DNA from: Stutzerimonas xanthomarina
GTDB lineage: Bacteria > Pseudomonadota > Gammaproteobacteria > Pseudomonadales > Pseudomonadaceae
NCBI RefSeq assembly: GCF_003935375.1
Contig: NZ_RHQM01000013.1
Coordinates: 62,001-126,000, forward strand
Direction of reading: 5' to 3'
DNA: 64,000 nucleotides
The notes under the pieces were generated by a model. That model did no database searches, was not told the origin of the DNA, and worked only from the letters and a program-made list of their open reading frames with translations. Positions 36,812-48,740 of this stretch are shown piece by piece. A program made the translations under genes and the position numbers. The first letter of the stretch is position 1, and each line of letters begins with the position of its first letter.

Positions 36812-37807
36812 TCACCCTTTCGCCCAGCGCTCGGCGCGCCAACTCGCCTGCTCCGGTTGACTCAGGAAGGTCCAGGCGACGAAGCGGCTCTTCTTCTGCC
36901 CCTGAGCCATGTCCAGCGTGTGCATCTGGCGGGCACCGAGGCGTTTCAGCCGCGCCTCCAGCGGCGCCACGTTGGCGCCCTTCGATACCAGGGTGCTGAA
37001 CCAGTAGACCTGTCCGGCGAACGCGACGCTTTCCTCCGCCATGCGCGCGACAAAGGCCGCTTCGCCACCTTCGCACCAGAGCTCTGCCGCCTGACCGCCG
37101 AAATTGAGCGCGGGTAGTTTGCGGCTCGGATCGAGCTTGCCGAGGTTACGCCACTTGCGCTGGCTGCCACTGCTGGCTTCGGCCTGTGACGCATGGAAGG
37201 GCGGATTGCACAACGTCAGGTCGAAGCGATCCTCCGGCAACATCACCCCCTTGAAGATGTGCTTCGGCGCCGCCTGCTGTCTCAGCTCGATGGCCTTGGC
37301 GAGGCCATTGGCCGAGACGATGGTGCGTGCCGAGGCCAGAGCGGTGGTGTCGATATCGCTCCCGGTGAAGTGCCAGCCGTACTCCCGATGGCCGATCAGC
37401 GGGTAGATGCAGTTGGCCCCGGTGCCGATGTCCAGTGCGCGGATCGCGGCGCCGCGGGGTATCGCGCTGGCCTTGTGCTCTCCGAGCAGGTCGGCCAGGC
37501 CGTGCAGATAATCGGCGCGCCCGGGCACCGGCGGGCACAGGTAGCCCGGCGGGATATCCCAGTGCTGGATGCCGTAGAACTGCCGCAGCAAGGCGCGGTT
37601 GAATACCCGCACCGCATCCGGGTTGGCGAAGTCGATGCTTTGCTTGCCGTAGGGATTGAGGATGACGTACTCGGCCAGCTCCGGGCAGCCAGCAATCAGC
37701 GCCGGGAAGTCGTAGCGGCCGGTATGGCGGTTGCGTGGATGCAGTACGGCCTTGCCGGGTTCGGCACGGCCGGGCTGCGGAGTCGAGGATGGGGATCTGC
37801 GCGGCAT
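36812..37807 (-). CDS. rlmF: 23S rRNA (adenine1618-N6)-methyltransferase
   Basis: RlmF transfers a methyl group from SAM to A1618 of 23S rRNA. The 331-residue protein has [16 protein letters not shown] at the start, SAM-binding motif [18 protein letters not shown], the motif-IV catalytic CNPPFHAS, and [15 protein letters not shown], all characteristic of the family. The ATG at 37807 is chosen; an upstream extension of the frame would overlap the next gene's 3' end. Convergent with the small gene. Confidence 0.92.
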   Translation of the reverse strand: MPRRSPSSTPQPGRAEPGKAVLHPRNRHTGRYDFPALIAGCPELAEYVILNPYGKQSIDFANPDAVRVFNRALLRQFYGIQHWDIPPGYLCPPVPGRADYLHGLADLLGEHKASAIPRGAAIRALDIGTGANCIYPLIGHREYGWHFTGSDIDTTALASARTIVSANGLAKAIELRQQAAPKHIFKGVMLPEDRFDLTLCNPPFHASQAEASSGSQRKWRNLGKLDPSRKLPALNFGGQAAELWCEGGEAAFVARMAEESVAFAGQVYWFSTLVSKGANVAPLEARLKRLGARQMHTLDMAQGQKKSRFVAWTFLSQPEQASWRAERWAKG

Positions 37808-37878
37808 CTGATCAGCGGGAGGTTGGCGGCTGGGGCGCGCATTGTCCCACAACCGCTGCCCGCGGATAGGTCTCGTTG

Positions 37879-39048
37879 CTAACGGCGGCGCGGCACCATC
37901 AGCATCCACAGCAGGCCCCAGAGCAGTGCCCCGGCGCCGAGCCAGAAGGCGCTGTGCAGGCTGCCGCCCATGCCCATCCAGATGCTGGTCAGCCAGGGGG
38001 CGGCGAGCTGGGTCAGGCCGTAGAGTGCGATCAGCGCCGCTGACAGCCGCGGCCCCTGGTGTGGATGCAGCGCCCGCGCCAGGCGCTGGGTCAACAGCAC
38101 GGTGCCGAGAAAGGTGCCGCCAACCAGTACCGCACAGAGCAGGATGCCGACCGCGCCGGGCAGCAGCAGCGCGGCCAGTACGCCGAGCAGTTGGGTGAGA
38201 TAGCTCAGGCGCAAGGCGATGTCGTCACCCATGCGCACGCCGAGACGATTCCACAGCCAGGGCGCCGGCAGCGTCGCCAACGCCACCACCAGCCAGCTGC
38301 CACCGATGAGGAAGTCACCAGGCTCCACCTGCAGACGCGCGACCATCGGCAGGAAAGTCATCGGCAGGATGTAGCCCATGCCGGCGCCAGCGTAGGAAAG
38401 AAACAGCGGTGTGCTGGAGCGATCGAGCAGCTTGCCGCTGGGTGGCTCCTCCGCAGAATGGGCCTGTTCCTCGTCAGGCATGTCCAGCCGCGACAGCTGC
38501 CGCCAGCCCCACCAGGCCAGCGGTATCGAAAGCAACGCCGCCGGCCACCAACGCTCGGCTCCCAGCAGATACCCGTCGCTCAGGCTCACCAGCAAACTGG
38601 AGAGAATCAGCCCGACGCAGACACCGAGATAGACCAGGCCGCTGGAGGAAACGCGCTGCTGTCGCGCCAACCATTCGAGGATCAGCGAAGGCGCCTGGAC
38701 GAATACCAGACCGTTGCTGATGCCATTGGCCAGGCGCAATGCGGCGAGGGCGTCAGCGGATTCCGCCTGGGTCTGCAGCAGGGCGCTCAAGACGTGTAGC
38801 GCCAGTGCCCAAGGCAGCGTACGGCGGATCTGCGCGACGCGATGCCAGCGCACCGCGAGCAGGGCGCCGATCAGATAGCCCAAGTAGTTCCAGCTGGCGA
38901 TGCTGGCGCCTTCCTGCACGGTCAGCAGACCGTCCTCCACCAGCCAGGGCAGCAGCGGGGTATAGACGAAGCGGCCAAGGCCATGGACGACCAACAAGAG
39001 AACGGCACCGGCCAGCAGGACCGGAAACAGGGCGACACGCTGAGGCAT
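37879..39048 (-). CDS. YbfB/YjiJ family MFS transporter
   Basis: A 389-residue, 12-segment carrier. [37 protein letters not shown] near the N-terminus is the family's conserved first-loop motif, and [17 protein letters not shown] is in TM4. Members are predicted sugar or small-metabolite exporters. Substrate unknown. It lies 71 bases ahead of rlmF on the same strand and may share its transcript. Confidence 0.88.
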   Translation of the reverse strand: MPQRVALFPVLLAGAVLLLVVHGLGRFVYTPLLPWLVEDGLLTVQEGASIASWNYLGYLIGALLAVRWHRVAQIRRTLPWALALHVLSALLQTQAESADALAALRLANGISNGLVFVQAPSLILEWLARQQRVSSSGLVYLGVCVGLILSSLLVSLSDGYLLGAERWWPAALLSIPLAWWGWRQLSRLDMPDEEQAHSAEEPPSGKLLDRSSTPLFLSYAGAGMGYILPMTFLPMVARLQVEPGDFLIGGSWLVVALATLPAPWLWNRLGVRMGDDIALRLSYLTQLLGVLAALLLPGAVGILLCAVLVGGTFLGTVLLTQRLARALHPHQGPRLSAALIALYGLTQLAAPWLTSIWMGMGGSLHSAFWLGAGALLWGLLWMLMVPRRR

Positions 39049-39158
39049 GGAGTCTGTTCTTTTTAGAATGAGAGCTGGAGCTTAACGGCTGGCCCTTTCA
39101 GCCGCCATGCCACTTTTCGCTGGCTACCCGTCGGTGGGTGTCCCGAGGCAGCCGGCAT

Positions 39159-40985
39159 TCATAGCGGAAACAGCAGCGGCACCAGCAGCACCGAGACGAT
39201 CATGATCAGCGCGGTAAAGGGCACGCCAACTCGGACGAAGTCGGCGAAGCGGTATTGCCCGGGACCGAGCACCAGGGTGTTCACCGGCGAGGAAATCGGC
39301 GTCATGAACGCGGCTGAGGCGGCCAGCGCGACGATCATGGCGAACGGATAGGGCGAGGCGCCCAGCTGTTCGGCGGTGGACAGCGCAACGGGTGCCATCA
39401 GCACAGCCGTCGCCGTGTTGGAGATGAACAGCCCGATCACTGCGGTCAGCAGAAACAGGCAGGCGAGCAAGGCATGCGGTCCGGCGTCGCCGAGCAGGCC
39501 GACCAGCCCCGATGTCGCCAGGGCGATGCCGCCGGTCTTCTGCAACGCCAGGGCGAACGGCAGCATGCCGACGATCAGCACCAGGCTTTGCCAGTGAATC
39601 GCCTTGTAGGCGCTGTCCATGTCGATGCAGCGGAACAGGCCCATGACCAGGCAGCCAATCAGCGCCGCCAGCACGTTGGGCACCAGGCCGCTGACCATCA
39701 ATGTCACCATCACCGCCAGCCCGAGCAGCGCGAACGGTGCCTGGTTGGCCGCGGGCGCCACATCGTCCACCTCGGCCGGCAGGCTCAGCACGAGGAAGTC
39801 GCGGCTCATGCCCTGCAGACGGTGAATGTGCTTCCAGCTGCCGGCCACCAGCAGCGTATCGGCTGGCTTGAGCTTTTCATCCACCAGCAGCCCCTGCAGG
39901 GCTTGGCGATTGCGGCGCAGACCGACCACGTTGAGCTTGTGCCGGCTGCGAAAACCCAGTTGCTGGATTGTCTTGCCCGGTAGGCGCGAATCCGGTGGCA
40001 GCGCCACTTCCGCCAGCCCCAGCTCGCGACCGTGCACCGAATAGTAGGAGGTGCTGAGTTGCAGGGGTTCGAGGCCCAGCTCCTGATAGGCGCCGAGCAG
40101 GCCGATGGCCGGGCTGGCCAGATCGACCAGCAGCACATCGCCGACGAACAGTTCGGTATTGCCCGTCGCGATCAGCAGAAGGTTGCGAAAGCGGTCATGG
40201 CGTTCCACGGCGATCACGTTGATGCCGTACTGGGTTCGCAGCTTCAGCTCGTCCAGCGCCTGGTTGGCGAGAATCGATCCCGGCATCACCCGCAGTCGCC
40301 GCTCGCGTTCTTCCAGTCGATACTCCCGCGCCAGATCCGCCAGCGTATGGCGATGTTCTGTCGTTTCGCTGCGCTTGTCGCTGCCCAGCCAGCGGCGCGC
40401 CAGCAGCATGTAGCCGACGCCGAGCAGCAGAATCGCCAGGCCGATGGGGGTGAAATCGAAGAAGGAGAAGCCGTCGAGCCCGGCGCGGCGCAGTTCGCTG
40501 TTGATCACCAGGTTCGGCGGCGTCGCCACCAGCGTCAGCATGCCGCTGATCAGGCCGGCGAACGCCAGCGGCATCATCAGCCGCCGTGGCGAGACCTTCA
40601 TGCGATTGGCGATGCCGAGCACCACGGGAATGAAGATCGCCACCACGCCGGTCGAACTCATCACCGAGCCGAGCGCCGCGACTGCCAGCATCAGCAGAAT
40701 CAGCAAGCGGGTCTCGCTGCTGCCGGCGGTACGCATCAGCCAGTCGCCCAGGCGATAGGCGATGCCGGTGCGCACCAGGCCGTCGCCGATGACGAACAGG
40801 GTGGCGATCAGCACCACGCTCGGATCGCTGAAACCGGCCAGTGCCTCCTGCACGCTGAGCACACCAGTGAGCGGCAGCGCGACCATGGCCAGTACCGCCA
40901 CCACGTCCATGCGTGGCTTGTTCAGCGCGAACAGGCCGATGCAACCGGTGAGCAGGCCGAGAACCAGCAGCAGGTCGCCACTCAT
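39159..40985 (-). CDS. SLC13/DASS-type permease with two central TrkA-C domains
   Basis: A 608-residue membrane carrier. N- and C-terminal membrane blocks (about residues 1-200 and 400-608) carry LVATPPNLVINSE and PISSPVNTLVLGPGQY, the paired anion-carrier motifs, plus ISNTATAVLMAP. Two soluble RCK_C/TrkA-C-like modules lie between them (residues about 210-390; GSILANQALDEL and DSRLPGKTIQQL). Such proteins transport sulfate, dicarboxylates or other anions with Na+. The substrate is not evident. Six bases separate it from the winged-helix gene upstream on the same strand. Confidence 0.88.
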   Translation of the reverse strand: MSGDLLLVLGLLTGCIGLFALNKPRMDVVAVLAMVALPLTGVLSVQEALAGFSDPSVVLIATLFVIGDGLVRTGIAYRLGDWLMRTAGSSETRLLILLMLAVAALGSVMSSTGVVAIFIPVVLGIANRMKVSPRRLMMPLAFAGLISGMLTLVATPPNLVINSELRRAGLDGFSFFDFTPIGLAILLLGVGYMLLARRWLGSDKRSETTEHRHTLADLAREYRLEERERRLRVMPGSILANQALDELKLRTQYGINVIAVERHDRFRNLLLIATGNTELFVGDVLLVDLASPAIGLLGAYQELGLEPLQLSTSYYSVHGRELGLAEVALPPDSRLPGKTIQQLGFRSRHKLNVVGLRRNRQALQGLLVDEKLKPADTLLVAGSWKHIHRLQGMSRDFLVLSLPAEVDDVAPAANQAPFALLGLAVMVTLMVSGLVPNVLAALIGCLVMGLFRCIDMDSAYKAIHWQSLVLIVGMLPFALALQKTGGIALATSGLVGLLGDAGPHALLACLFLLTAVIGLFISNTATAVLMAPVALSTAEQLGASPYPFAMIVALAASAAFMTPISSPVNTLVLGPGQYRFADFVRVGVPFTALIMIVSVLLVPLLFPL

Positions 40986-40991
40986 GGTCGA

Positions 40992-41288
40992 TCAGGGATA
41001 TTCGAGAATGGATTTGATACGCGGCAGGTTGCGCTCGATCCAGCCCTTGTCGATGGCACCCCAGTCGCGGATGGCGTAGTGGCCGGCATTGTGGCGTTCG
41101 CCGTCGTCCTGCTCGAAGCTGCAGTCGATGTCCAGCTCCGCGAGCGCGGCAAGGGTGTCCTGGGCGGTGCGCCGCGGCATGCCGGTCGCGGCCATCAGTG
41201 CAGGGACACTGCAGGCGGTGCCGCTGTCGATCAGCCAGGCGACGTAGAGTCGGCGATAGAAACTGGTTTTGGTCTTGCTGACGGTCAT
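40992..41288 (-). CDS. Small winged helix-turn-helix protein
   Basis: A 98-residue soluble protein. KTSFYRRLYVAWLIDSGTACSVPALMAATGMPRRTAQDTLAALAEL reads as a winged-helix DNA-binding fold, with MPRRTAQDTL as the recognition helix. The wing and C-terminal segment contain RHNAGHYAIRDWGAID. It lies between nhaD and the SLC13 gene, 6 bases from the latter, so it may regulate one or both carriers. I do not know a characterised homologue. Confidence 0.75.
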   Translation of the reverse strand: MTVSKTKTSFYRRLYVAWLIDSGTACSVPALMAATGMPRRTAQDTLAALAELDIDCSFEQDDGERHNAGHYAIRDWGAIDKGWIERNLPRIKSILEYP

Positions 41289-41346
41289 GGAAGGTCCCTG
41301 GCCAGGTCGTCTGTGGGGGCAGCGACCTGGCCAGGCTCGCTGCGGT

Positions 41347-42729
41347 TTAGCGCAGGGCGAGCATGCCGATGTAGGTCGCGGCGCCCGCAGTGTAACCGAG
41401 GAAGGCCAGCAAGCTGACGCGCTTGACGTACCAGGTGAAGCTGATCTTCTCCATGCCCATCGCCGCGACGCCCGCTGCCGAGCCGATGATCAAGGTGCTG
41501 CCGCCGGTACCGGCGCAGAAAGCGAGCATCTCCCAGAAGTTGCCATCGACGACGAACTGCGACAGCCAGCTGGTCTCCTCGGGGCTGGCAGAAGCCAGTA
41601 CGGCAGGGCTGACCAACGGATACATCTTCATCGCACCGGCCACCAGCGGAACGTTGTCGACTACGGCCGATAGCAGGCCGATGGCGTAGGTGATCGGATA
41701 GATGTGGCCGAGCGATTCGCGCAGGGCGGTCGCGACCTGGGTCAGGTGGCCCGCGGTAGCGAGACTGGATACGGCCAGCAGAATGCCGAGGAAGAACAGC
41801 ACGCTGGGGGTGTCCACCTTGCGCAGAACGCCGACTACCGAAAGCGGGTGCTTGTCTTCGGCATTCTTGTTGCGGTGGATGAACTCGGTGGTCACCCAGA
41901 GCACGCCGAGGCCGAAGAGGATGCCCATGTAAGGCGGCAGGTGGGTCACGGTCTTGAACACCGGGACGAAGAGCAGGGCAGCGAGGCCAAGACCGAGTAC
42001 CAGGTTGCGCTCGAATACGGTGGTGGTCGGCGGATGCTTCTCGGCCAGGTGAGCACGAGGACGCGGGCGTGGTGCCTCGCCGCGCAGACGGAAGCTGAGA
42101 ATGATCAGCGGCACCAGCAGGCACACCAGGCTTGGCAGGAACAGGCCGGTGATCACGCCGGAAGCGCTGATCTGGTTACCGATCCAGAGCATGGTGGTGG
42201 TCACGTCACCGATCGGCGACCAGGCACCACCGGCGTTGGCGGCGATTACCACGACGCCGACGAACAACCAGCGCTCGGGACGGCCGCGGATGAGCTTGCG
42301 CAGCAGCGAGACCATGACGATGGTGGTGGTCAGGTTGTCCAGTGCTGCAGAGAGGAAGAAGGTGAGGAAGCCGATGATCCACAGCAGGTGCACGCGCTTG
42401 CGGGTCTGGATGCGGTCGGTGATTACCTTGAAACCTTCGTGGGAGTCGATCAGCTCGACGATGGTCATCGCGCCGAGCAGGAAGAAGAGAATCTCCGAGA
42501 CTTCTCCCAGGTGATGACGCAGCGATTCGACCACCACCGCCGAGGAGTCCCCGGGGTTGTGGCTGCCGGGTTGCAGCAGCGGAAGTATCTGGTCGGCACC
42601 CAGCACCAGAATGGTCCAGGTCACAACCGCGGTCAGGATCGCGGCAGCGGCCTTGTCTATCTTCAGGGGATGTTCAAAGGCTATGCATAGATAGCCTATG
42701 ACGAACACGACAGCCATGAGTGCATACAT
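41347..42729 (-). CDS. nhaD: NhaD type Na+/H+ antiporter
   Basis: The protein exports Na+ or Li+ in exchange for H+ at alkaline pH. The 460-residue sequence has about 13 membrane segments and NhaD family features: IAFEHPLKIDKAAAAILTAV, FFLLGAMTIVELIDSHEGF, FFLSAALDNLTTTIVMVSLL, VVIAANAGGAWSPIGDVTTTMLW and AIGLLSAVVDNVPLVAGAM. The intramembrane Asp-Asn and Asp-Val-Thr-Thr motifs are the expected ion-binding sites. First gene of the nhaD-wHTH-SLC13 run on the minus strand. Confidence 0.93.
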   Translation of the reverse strand: MYALMAVVFVIGYLCIAFEHPLKIDKAAAAILTAVVTWTILVLGADQILPLLQPGSHNPGDSSAVVVESLRHHLGEVSEILFFLLGAMTIVELIDSHEGFKVITDRIQTRKRVHLLWIIGFLTFFLSAALDNLTTTIVMVSLLRKLIRGRPERWLFVGVVVIAANAGGAWSPIGDVTTTMLWIGNQISASGVITGLFLPSLVCLLVPLIILSFRLRGEAPRPRPRAHLAEKHPPTTTVFERNLVLGLGLAALLFVPVFKTVTHLPPYMGILFGLGVLWVTTEFIHRNKNAEDKHPLSVVGVLRKVDTPSVLFFLGILLAVSSLATAGHLTQVATALRESLGHIYPITYAIGLLSAVVDNVPLVAGAMKMYPLVSPAVLASASPEETSWLSQFVVDGNFWEMLAFCAGTGGSTLIIGSAAGVAAMGMEKISFTWYVKRVSLLAFLGYTAGAATYIGMLALR

Positions 42730-43090
42730 CGGAGGGACTCCATCTTGAGGAACCTTGCCGGGGCATGCGGGTGTGTCGACGCAGCCTCAGCGGCTGGCAG
42801 GGGAACGATTCGCTAGCGAGGTGAAACAAATCGGGGCGGTGGACTGCCCTGGGAGACGGTTGCGCGTTCGGCGAAATACGTGGGCATTGCGCTTCGCAGC
42901 AGAGGGCTCATTTCACATCGTCGAGGTGTTCGTCTTGGCTTTAACGGCCTGCCAGTTTGTAAAGGGGTGTTTCATGTGCGGCATAGTGTATCAGCGTTGC
43001 CGGTAATAACTTGTCATCAATCAAGATGACCTCCTTAAGCAAAAAGGCCAGCACCTTTCGGGTTGGCCTTTTGCGTTTACCGCGTCCTGA
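42730..43090. other. Gap between nhaD and valS
   Basis: The 361 bases hold the nhaD leader and, at the far end, the valS terminator. A plus-strand frame of 83 codons here has no domain features and is not called. No RNA gene or operator was recognised. Confidence 0.4.
43042..43072 (-). terminator. Intrinsic terminator of valS
   Basis: AAAAGGCCA and TGGCCTTTT form the outer stem, with ACC/GGT pairing inside around TTTC. On the minus strand the hairpin ends in a run of T residues 19 bases after the valS stop. The A/T runs on both sides could also act on the opposite strand. Confidence 0.8.
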
Positions 43091-45925
43091 TCAGAGCGTG
43101 GCGATGCGGTCGCGCTGCTCCTGCAGCCTGGCTTTGGCCTGTTCGGCCTCGGCCAGTTTGGCGCGTTCCTTGTCGATCACCTCGGCGGGTGCCTTGTCGA
43201 CGAAACCGGCGTTCGACAGCTTTCCGCCGACGCGCTTGACCTCGCCGTCCAGCCGGGCGAGTTCCTTGTCCAGGCGAGACAGTTCGGCATCCTTGTCGAT
43301 CAGGCCAGCCATCGGCACAAGCACCTGCATGTCACCCACCAGCGCGATGGCCGACAGCGGTGCTTCTTCGCCGTCGTTGAGCAGGCGCACGCTTTCCAGC
43401 TTGGCCAGTTTCTTCAGCAGCGGCTCGTTGTCGGTCAGGCGGCGTTGATCGGTAGCCGAGGCGTTGCCCAGCACCACGTCGATGCGCTTGGCCATGGAGA
43501 TGTTCATCTCGCCGCGGATCTGGCGGATGCCCAGCATGAAGGCCTTGAGCCACTCGATATCGCCTTCGGCGGCTTCGTCGATACGCTCCGGGTTGAACTC
43601 CGGCCACGGCTGCAGCATCAGCGTCGGACCGGACTTGCCGGCGAGCGGCGCGACGCGCTGCCAGATTTCCTCGGTAATGAACGGCATGAACGGATGCGCC
43701 AGGCGCAGCGCGGTTTCCAGCACGCGCACCAAGGTGCGGCGGGTGCCGCGCTGGCGTTCGGCGCTTGCGGTCTCGTCCCACAGCAGCGGCTTGACCAGCT
43801 CCAGGTACCAGGCGCAGTACTCGTCCCAGATGAACTCGTACAGCGCCTGCGCGGCCAGGTCGAAGCGGAACGCCTCCAGCTGTCGATTCACCTCGCTCTC
43901 GGTACGCTGCAGCGCGGAGATGATCCAGCGATCCACCGACGAGAGCTCGACGGGCTCGCCATTGACCCCCGTGTCCTTGCCCTCGGTGTTCTCGAAGACG
44001 AAGTTGGCGGCGTTCCAGATCTTGTTGCAGAAGTTGCGGTAACCCTCGACGCGGCCCATGTCGAACTTGATGTCGCGGCCGGTTGAGGCCAGCGAGCAGA
44101 AGGTAAAGCGCAGGGCGTCTGTGCCGTAGCTGGCGATGCCTTCGGGGAACTCGGCACGGGTCTGCTTGGCGATCTTCTCGGCCAGCTTGGGCTGCATCAT
44201 GCCGCTGGTGCGCTTGGTCAGCAGTTCATCGAGGGTGATGCCATCGACGATGTCCAGCGGGTCGAGCACGTTGCCCTTGGACTTGGACATCTTCTGCCCC
44301 TGACCATCGCGTACCAGGCCGTGCACGTAGACGGTCTTGAACGGAATCTGCCCGGTCAGGTGAGTGGACAGCATGATCATCCGGGCGACCCAGAAGAAGA
44401 TGATGTCGAAGCCTGTGACCAGCACGTCGGTGGGGTGGAAGGTCTTCAGGAACTCGGTCTGCTGCGGCCAGCCGAGTGTGGAAAAGGTCCACAGGCCGGA
44501 GCTGAACCAGGTGTCCAGCACGTCCTCGTCCTGACGCAGCTCGACGTTGTTGCAGAGGTTGTACTTGCTGCGTACCTCCACTTCATCGCGGCCAACGTAG
44601 ACGTTGCCGGCTTCGTCGTACCACGCAGGAATGCGATGGCCCCACCAGAGCTGACGGCTGATGCACCAGTCCTGGATGTCGCGCATCCAGCTGAAGTACA
44701 TGTTCTCGTACTGCTTGGGCACGAACTGGATCTCGCCGCTTTCGACGGCGGCGATGGCCTTCTCGGCCAGCGGTTTGGTGGAAACGTACCACTGGTCGGT
44801 CAGCCACGGCTCGATGATGGTGCCGGAGCGATCACCGCGGGGGACTTTCAGCGCGTGGTCGTCGATCTTTTCCAGCAGGCTCATGGCGTCGAACTCGGCG
44901 ACGATGGCCTTGCGCGCATCGAAGCGGTCCATGTGCGCGTAGCCGTCCGGCAGGTTGGCATCGATCTTGTCGTTCGGCGTCCCGTCGATGTTGAACACCT
45001 GGGCCTTGGCGAGCACCGCGGCGTTGCGGTCGAAGATATTGATCAGCGGCAGGTGATGACGCTTGCCGACCTCGTAGTCGTTGAAGTCATGCGCCGGGGT
45101 GATCTTCACGCAGCCGGTACCGAACTCGAGGTCGACATAGTCGTCGGCGACGATGGGGATCAGGCGGTTGACCAGCGGCAGCATGACGTGACGGCCGATC
45201 AGGCTCTTGTAGCGCTCGTCCTCCGGGTGCACGGCGATGGCGGCGTCACCGAGCATGGTTTCCGGACGGGTAGTGGCGACCACCAGGTAATCCAGGCCGT
45301 CTGCAGTCTTGCAGCCGTCGGCCAGTGGATAACGCAGGTGCCAGAGATGACCTTTCTCGTCATGGTTCTCGACTTCGAGGTCTGAGATCGCGGTGTGCAG
45401 CTTGGTATCCCAGTTGACCAGACGCTTGCCGCGATAGATCAGGCCGTCCTCGTGCAGGCGGACGAAGGCTTCCTTGACCGCCTCGGAGAGGCCATCGTCC
45501 ATGGTGAAGCGCTCGCGCGACCAGTCCACCGAGGAGCCCAGGCGACGGATCTGTCGGGTGATGGTCCCGCCGGATTCTTCCTTCCACTGCCAGACCTTGT
45601 CGAGAAACTTCTCGCGTCCAAGGTCATGACGCGAAACGCCCTGCGCGCCGAGCTGGCGCTCGACCACCATCTGCGTGGCGATACCAGCATGGTCTGTACC
45701 TGGCTGCCACAGGGTGTTGCGGCCCTGCATGCGGCGCCAACGGATCAAAGCATCCATGATGGCGTTGTTGAAGCCGTGACCCATGTGCAGGCTGCCAGTG
45801 ACGTTCGGCGGCGGGATCATGATGGTGTAGGGCTCGCCGGAACCTTGCGGGGCGAAATAGTTGTTCGATTCCCAGGTCTGGTACCAGGAAGTCTCGATGG
45901 CGTGCGGCTGGTAGGTCTTGTCCAT
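43091..45925 (-). CDS. valS: Valyl-tRNA synthetase
   Basis: Class I synthetase charging tRNA-Val. The 944-residue protein begins [19 protein letters not shown], carries the HIGH-type motif in [17 protein letters not shown] (about residue 45), an editing domain, the KMSKSKGN loop (about residue 545), an anticodon-binding domain and a C-terminal coiled coil ([24 protein letters not shown] to the end) that is typical of ValRS. It is the last gene of the pepA-holC-hypothetical-valS minus-strand series, after a hairpin. Confidence 0.97.
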   Translation of the reverse strand: MDKTYQPHAIETSWYQTWESNNYFAPQGSGEPYTIMIPPPNVTGSLHMGHGFNNAIMDALIRWRRMQGRNTLWQPGTDHAGIATQMVVERQLGAQGVSRHDLGREKFLDKVWQWKEESGGTITRQIRRLGSSVDWSRERFTMDDGLSEAVKEAFVRLHEDGLIYRGKRLVNWDTKLHTAISDLEVENHDEKGHLWHLRYPLADGCKTADGLDYLVVATTRPETMLGDAAIAVHPEDERYKSLIGRHVMLPLVNRLIPIVADDYVDLEFGTGCVKITPAHDFNDYEVGKRHHLPLINIFDRNAAVLAKAQVFNIDGTPNDKIDANLPDGYAHMDRFDARKAIVAEFDAMSLLEKIDDHALKVPRGDRSGTIIEPWLTDQWYVSTKPLAEKAIAAVESGEIQFVPKQYENMYFSWMRDIQDWCISRQLWWGHRIPAWYDEAGNVYVGRDEVEVRSKYNLCNNVELRQDEDVLDTWFSSGLWTFSTLGWPQQTEFLKTFHPTDVLVTGFDIIFFWVARMIMLSTHLTGQIPFKTVYVHGLVRDGQGQKMSKSKGNVLDPLDIVDGITLDELLTKRTSGMMQPKLAEKIAKQTRAEFPEGIASYGTDALRFTFCSLASTGRDIKFDMGRVEGYRNFCNKIWNAANFVFENTEGKDTGVNGEPVELSSVDRWIISALQRTESEVNRQLEAFRFDLAAQALYEFIWDEYCAWYLELVKPLLWDETASAERQRGTRRTLVRVLETALRLAHPFMPFITEEIWQRVAPLAGKSGPTLMLQPWPEFNPERIDEAAEGDIEWLKAFMLGIRQIRGEMNISMAKRIDVVLGNASATDQRRLTDNEPLLKKLAKLESVRLLNDGEEAPLSAIALVGDMQVLVPMAGLIDKDAELSRLDKELARLDGEVKRVGGKLSNAGFVDKAPAEVIDKERAKLAEAEQAKARLQEQRDRIATL

Positions 45926-45978
45926 GCGGCGGGACCCTTAAAACGGCTGGTCGGAAAAACGGGCAAGTATAAAGGCAA

Positions 45979-46002
45979 ACGGCCGCGAGATTTCGCGGCC
46001 GT
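45979..46002 (-). terminator. Hairpin between the holC-side genes and valS
   Basis: ACGGCCGCGA and TCGCGGCCGT are perfect 10-base arms around GATT. On the minus strand it is followed by TTTGCCTTTATA, a weak T tract, so it may give partial termination ahead of valS. Confidence 0.6.
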
Positions 46003-46032
46003 GCTTATTAACTGCGCATTGTCGCGGATGAC

Positions 46033-46419
46033 TCAGGAGCGAGGCGGGGGCGTGCGTACCAGGCGCTCGATTCGGCTCTCGAGGCGACGCTTGAGTTCCG
46101 CCTCGATCTGCGGCACGAAGTCGTCGATCACTTCCTGCAGGATCAGATTGGCCGCGGTGCGCAGCTCGTGGTCGATGTGCCGTTCGGCCAGGGAGCGAAA
46201 CGCGCTACGCACGCTGGTTTCCCGCGGCTCGTCGTCGCTGGCGCCCGCGGCCGGAACGGCAGGCGCTGGCTCGACGATATCGGACAGCAGCGGAATGCTG
46301 TCCGGGTCCAGCGCTGCGCCGGCCGGAGCCTCGTCTGGAAAATCGTCACCGAGCAGGGCGCGAATGGACTCGAGATCGCTCAGCAGTTCGGCGGGTTTGT
46401 TCGGGGCTTTCGGTGTCAT
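46033..46419 (-). CDS. Hypothetical protein encoded between holC and valS
   Basis: A 128-residue acidic soluble protein. The first ~75 residues are Pro/Ala/Asp-rich and probably disordered (LESIRALLGDDFPDEAPAGA). The last ~55 are a predicted amphipathic helix region (SLAERHIDHELRTAANLILQEVIDDFVPQIEAELKRRLESRIERL). The position next to holC is conserved in pseudomonads as far as I recall. No function is known to me. Confidence 0.75.
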   Translation of the reverse strand: MTPKAPNKPAELLSDLESIRALLGDDFPDEAPAGAALDPDSIPLLSDIVEPAPAVPAAGASDDEPRETSVRSAFRSLAERHIDHELRTAANLILQEVIDDFVPQIEAELKRRLESRIERLVRTPPPRS

Positions 46420-46490
46420 CTCAGAAGTTTCCGGGGCTTGAGCATCCCGGCGGCTGCCAGGGGTTTTCCCTTGCTGTCGAGTGGTTGGTC

Positions 46491-46910
46491 TTAAAGCTCG
46501 ACCCGTTTCGGATCATAGCCCTGGCGTCGATACAGGCGGAAATTCTCCCGGCAGGCGGTCAGCAGTTGCGGTTCCTGATTGACGATCTCGATGACCCGGC
46601 TGAACTGGTCGATGTGCGACGAAAGCGTTGATCCCAGGTTGATCAAGAGGCCCTGCGTGAATTGAGGTGCCTGGTCGACACCGATCACCACCGGGGCCTT
46701 CGGGTCGTCGACGTGCTGCTCGTGGGGAATGAAGCGCTCGGCGCGAAAGCCCCAGAGTAGCTCGTCGACCTCGCTCGACTGCGTTTCATCGACGCAGCGA
46801 ATGAATACCTGCATGCCGTGTTGCCAGCCCTTGGCCGCCAACTGACAGGCCGCCCGCAGGCGGCCGGTCGGGTTGGCGTCGGGCAGGACGTAGAATTCGA
46901 TCCGCGTCAT
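46491..46910 (-). CDS. holC: DNA polymerase III chi subunit
   Basis: Chi links the clamp loader (through psi) to single-stranded-DNA-binding protein. The 139-residue product begins MTRIEFYVLPDANPTGRLRAACQLAAKGWQHG and contains DELLWGFRAERFIPHEQ and a GQLLINLG-like segment (GLLINLGST), both family hallmarks. It lies between pepA and the hypothetical gene, in the arrangement usual in gammaproteobacteria. Confidence 0.94.
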   Translation of the reverse strand: MTRIEFYVLPDANPTGRLRAACQLAAKGWQHGMQVFIRCVDETQSSEVDELLWGFRAERFIPHEQHVDDPKAPVVIGVDQAPQFTQGLLINLGSTLSSHIDQFSRVIEIVNQEPQLLTACRENFRLYRRQGYDPKRVEL

Positions 46911-46985
46911 GGGCGTGCTCCGCTCTGGCCGGGCAGCGCAAGGCGGCTCCGGCCCGAGGGATCAGGCGCGACGGCCAGGTGCATC

Positions 46986-48557
<1,572 letters not shown>

Positions 48558-48740
48558 CTAACGACTGGACTAGGCTAGAAACGTTGCAATCGTCGATGCT
48601 TCGGCGATTGTTTCGGCGCGGCGGTCCGCGTCCGCTCGGTGCGTCATTACCCAATTTCCAACGGCCCGCTCCGGCGGGCCGGCAACTGGCGGCTAGTTTG
48701 AGCGTTGCCGCCAGAGCCTGACAACCCTGGAGTGTCTGGT

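Noticed and set aside
42755..43006. 83-codon plus-strand frame between nhaD and valS
   Set aside because: Start context is poor and the product has no features of a real protein.
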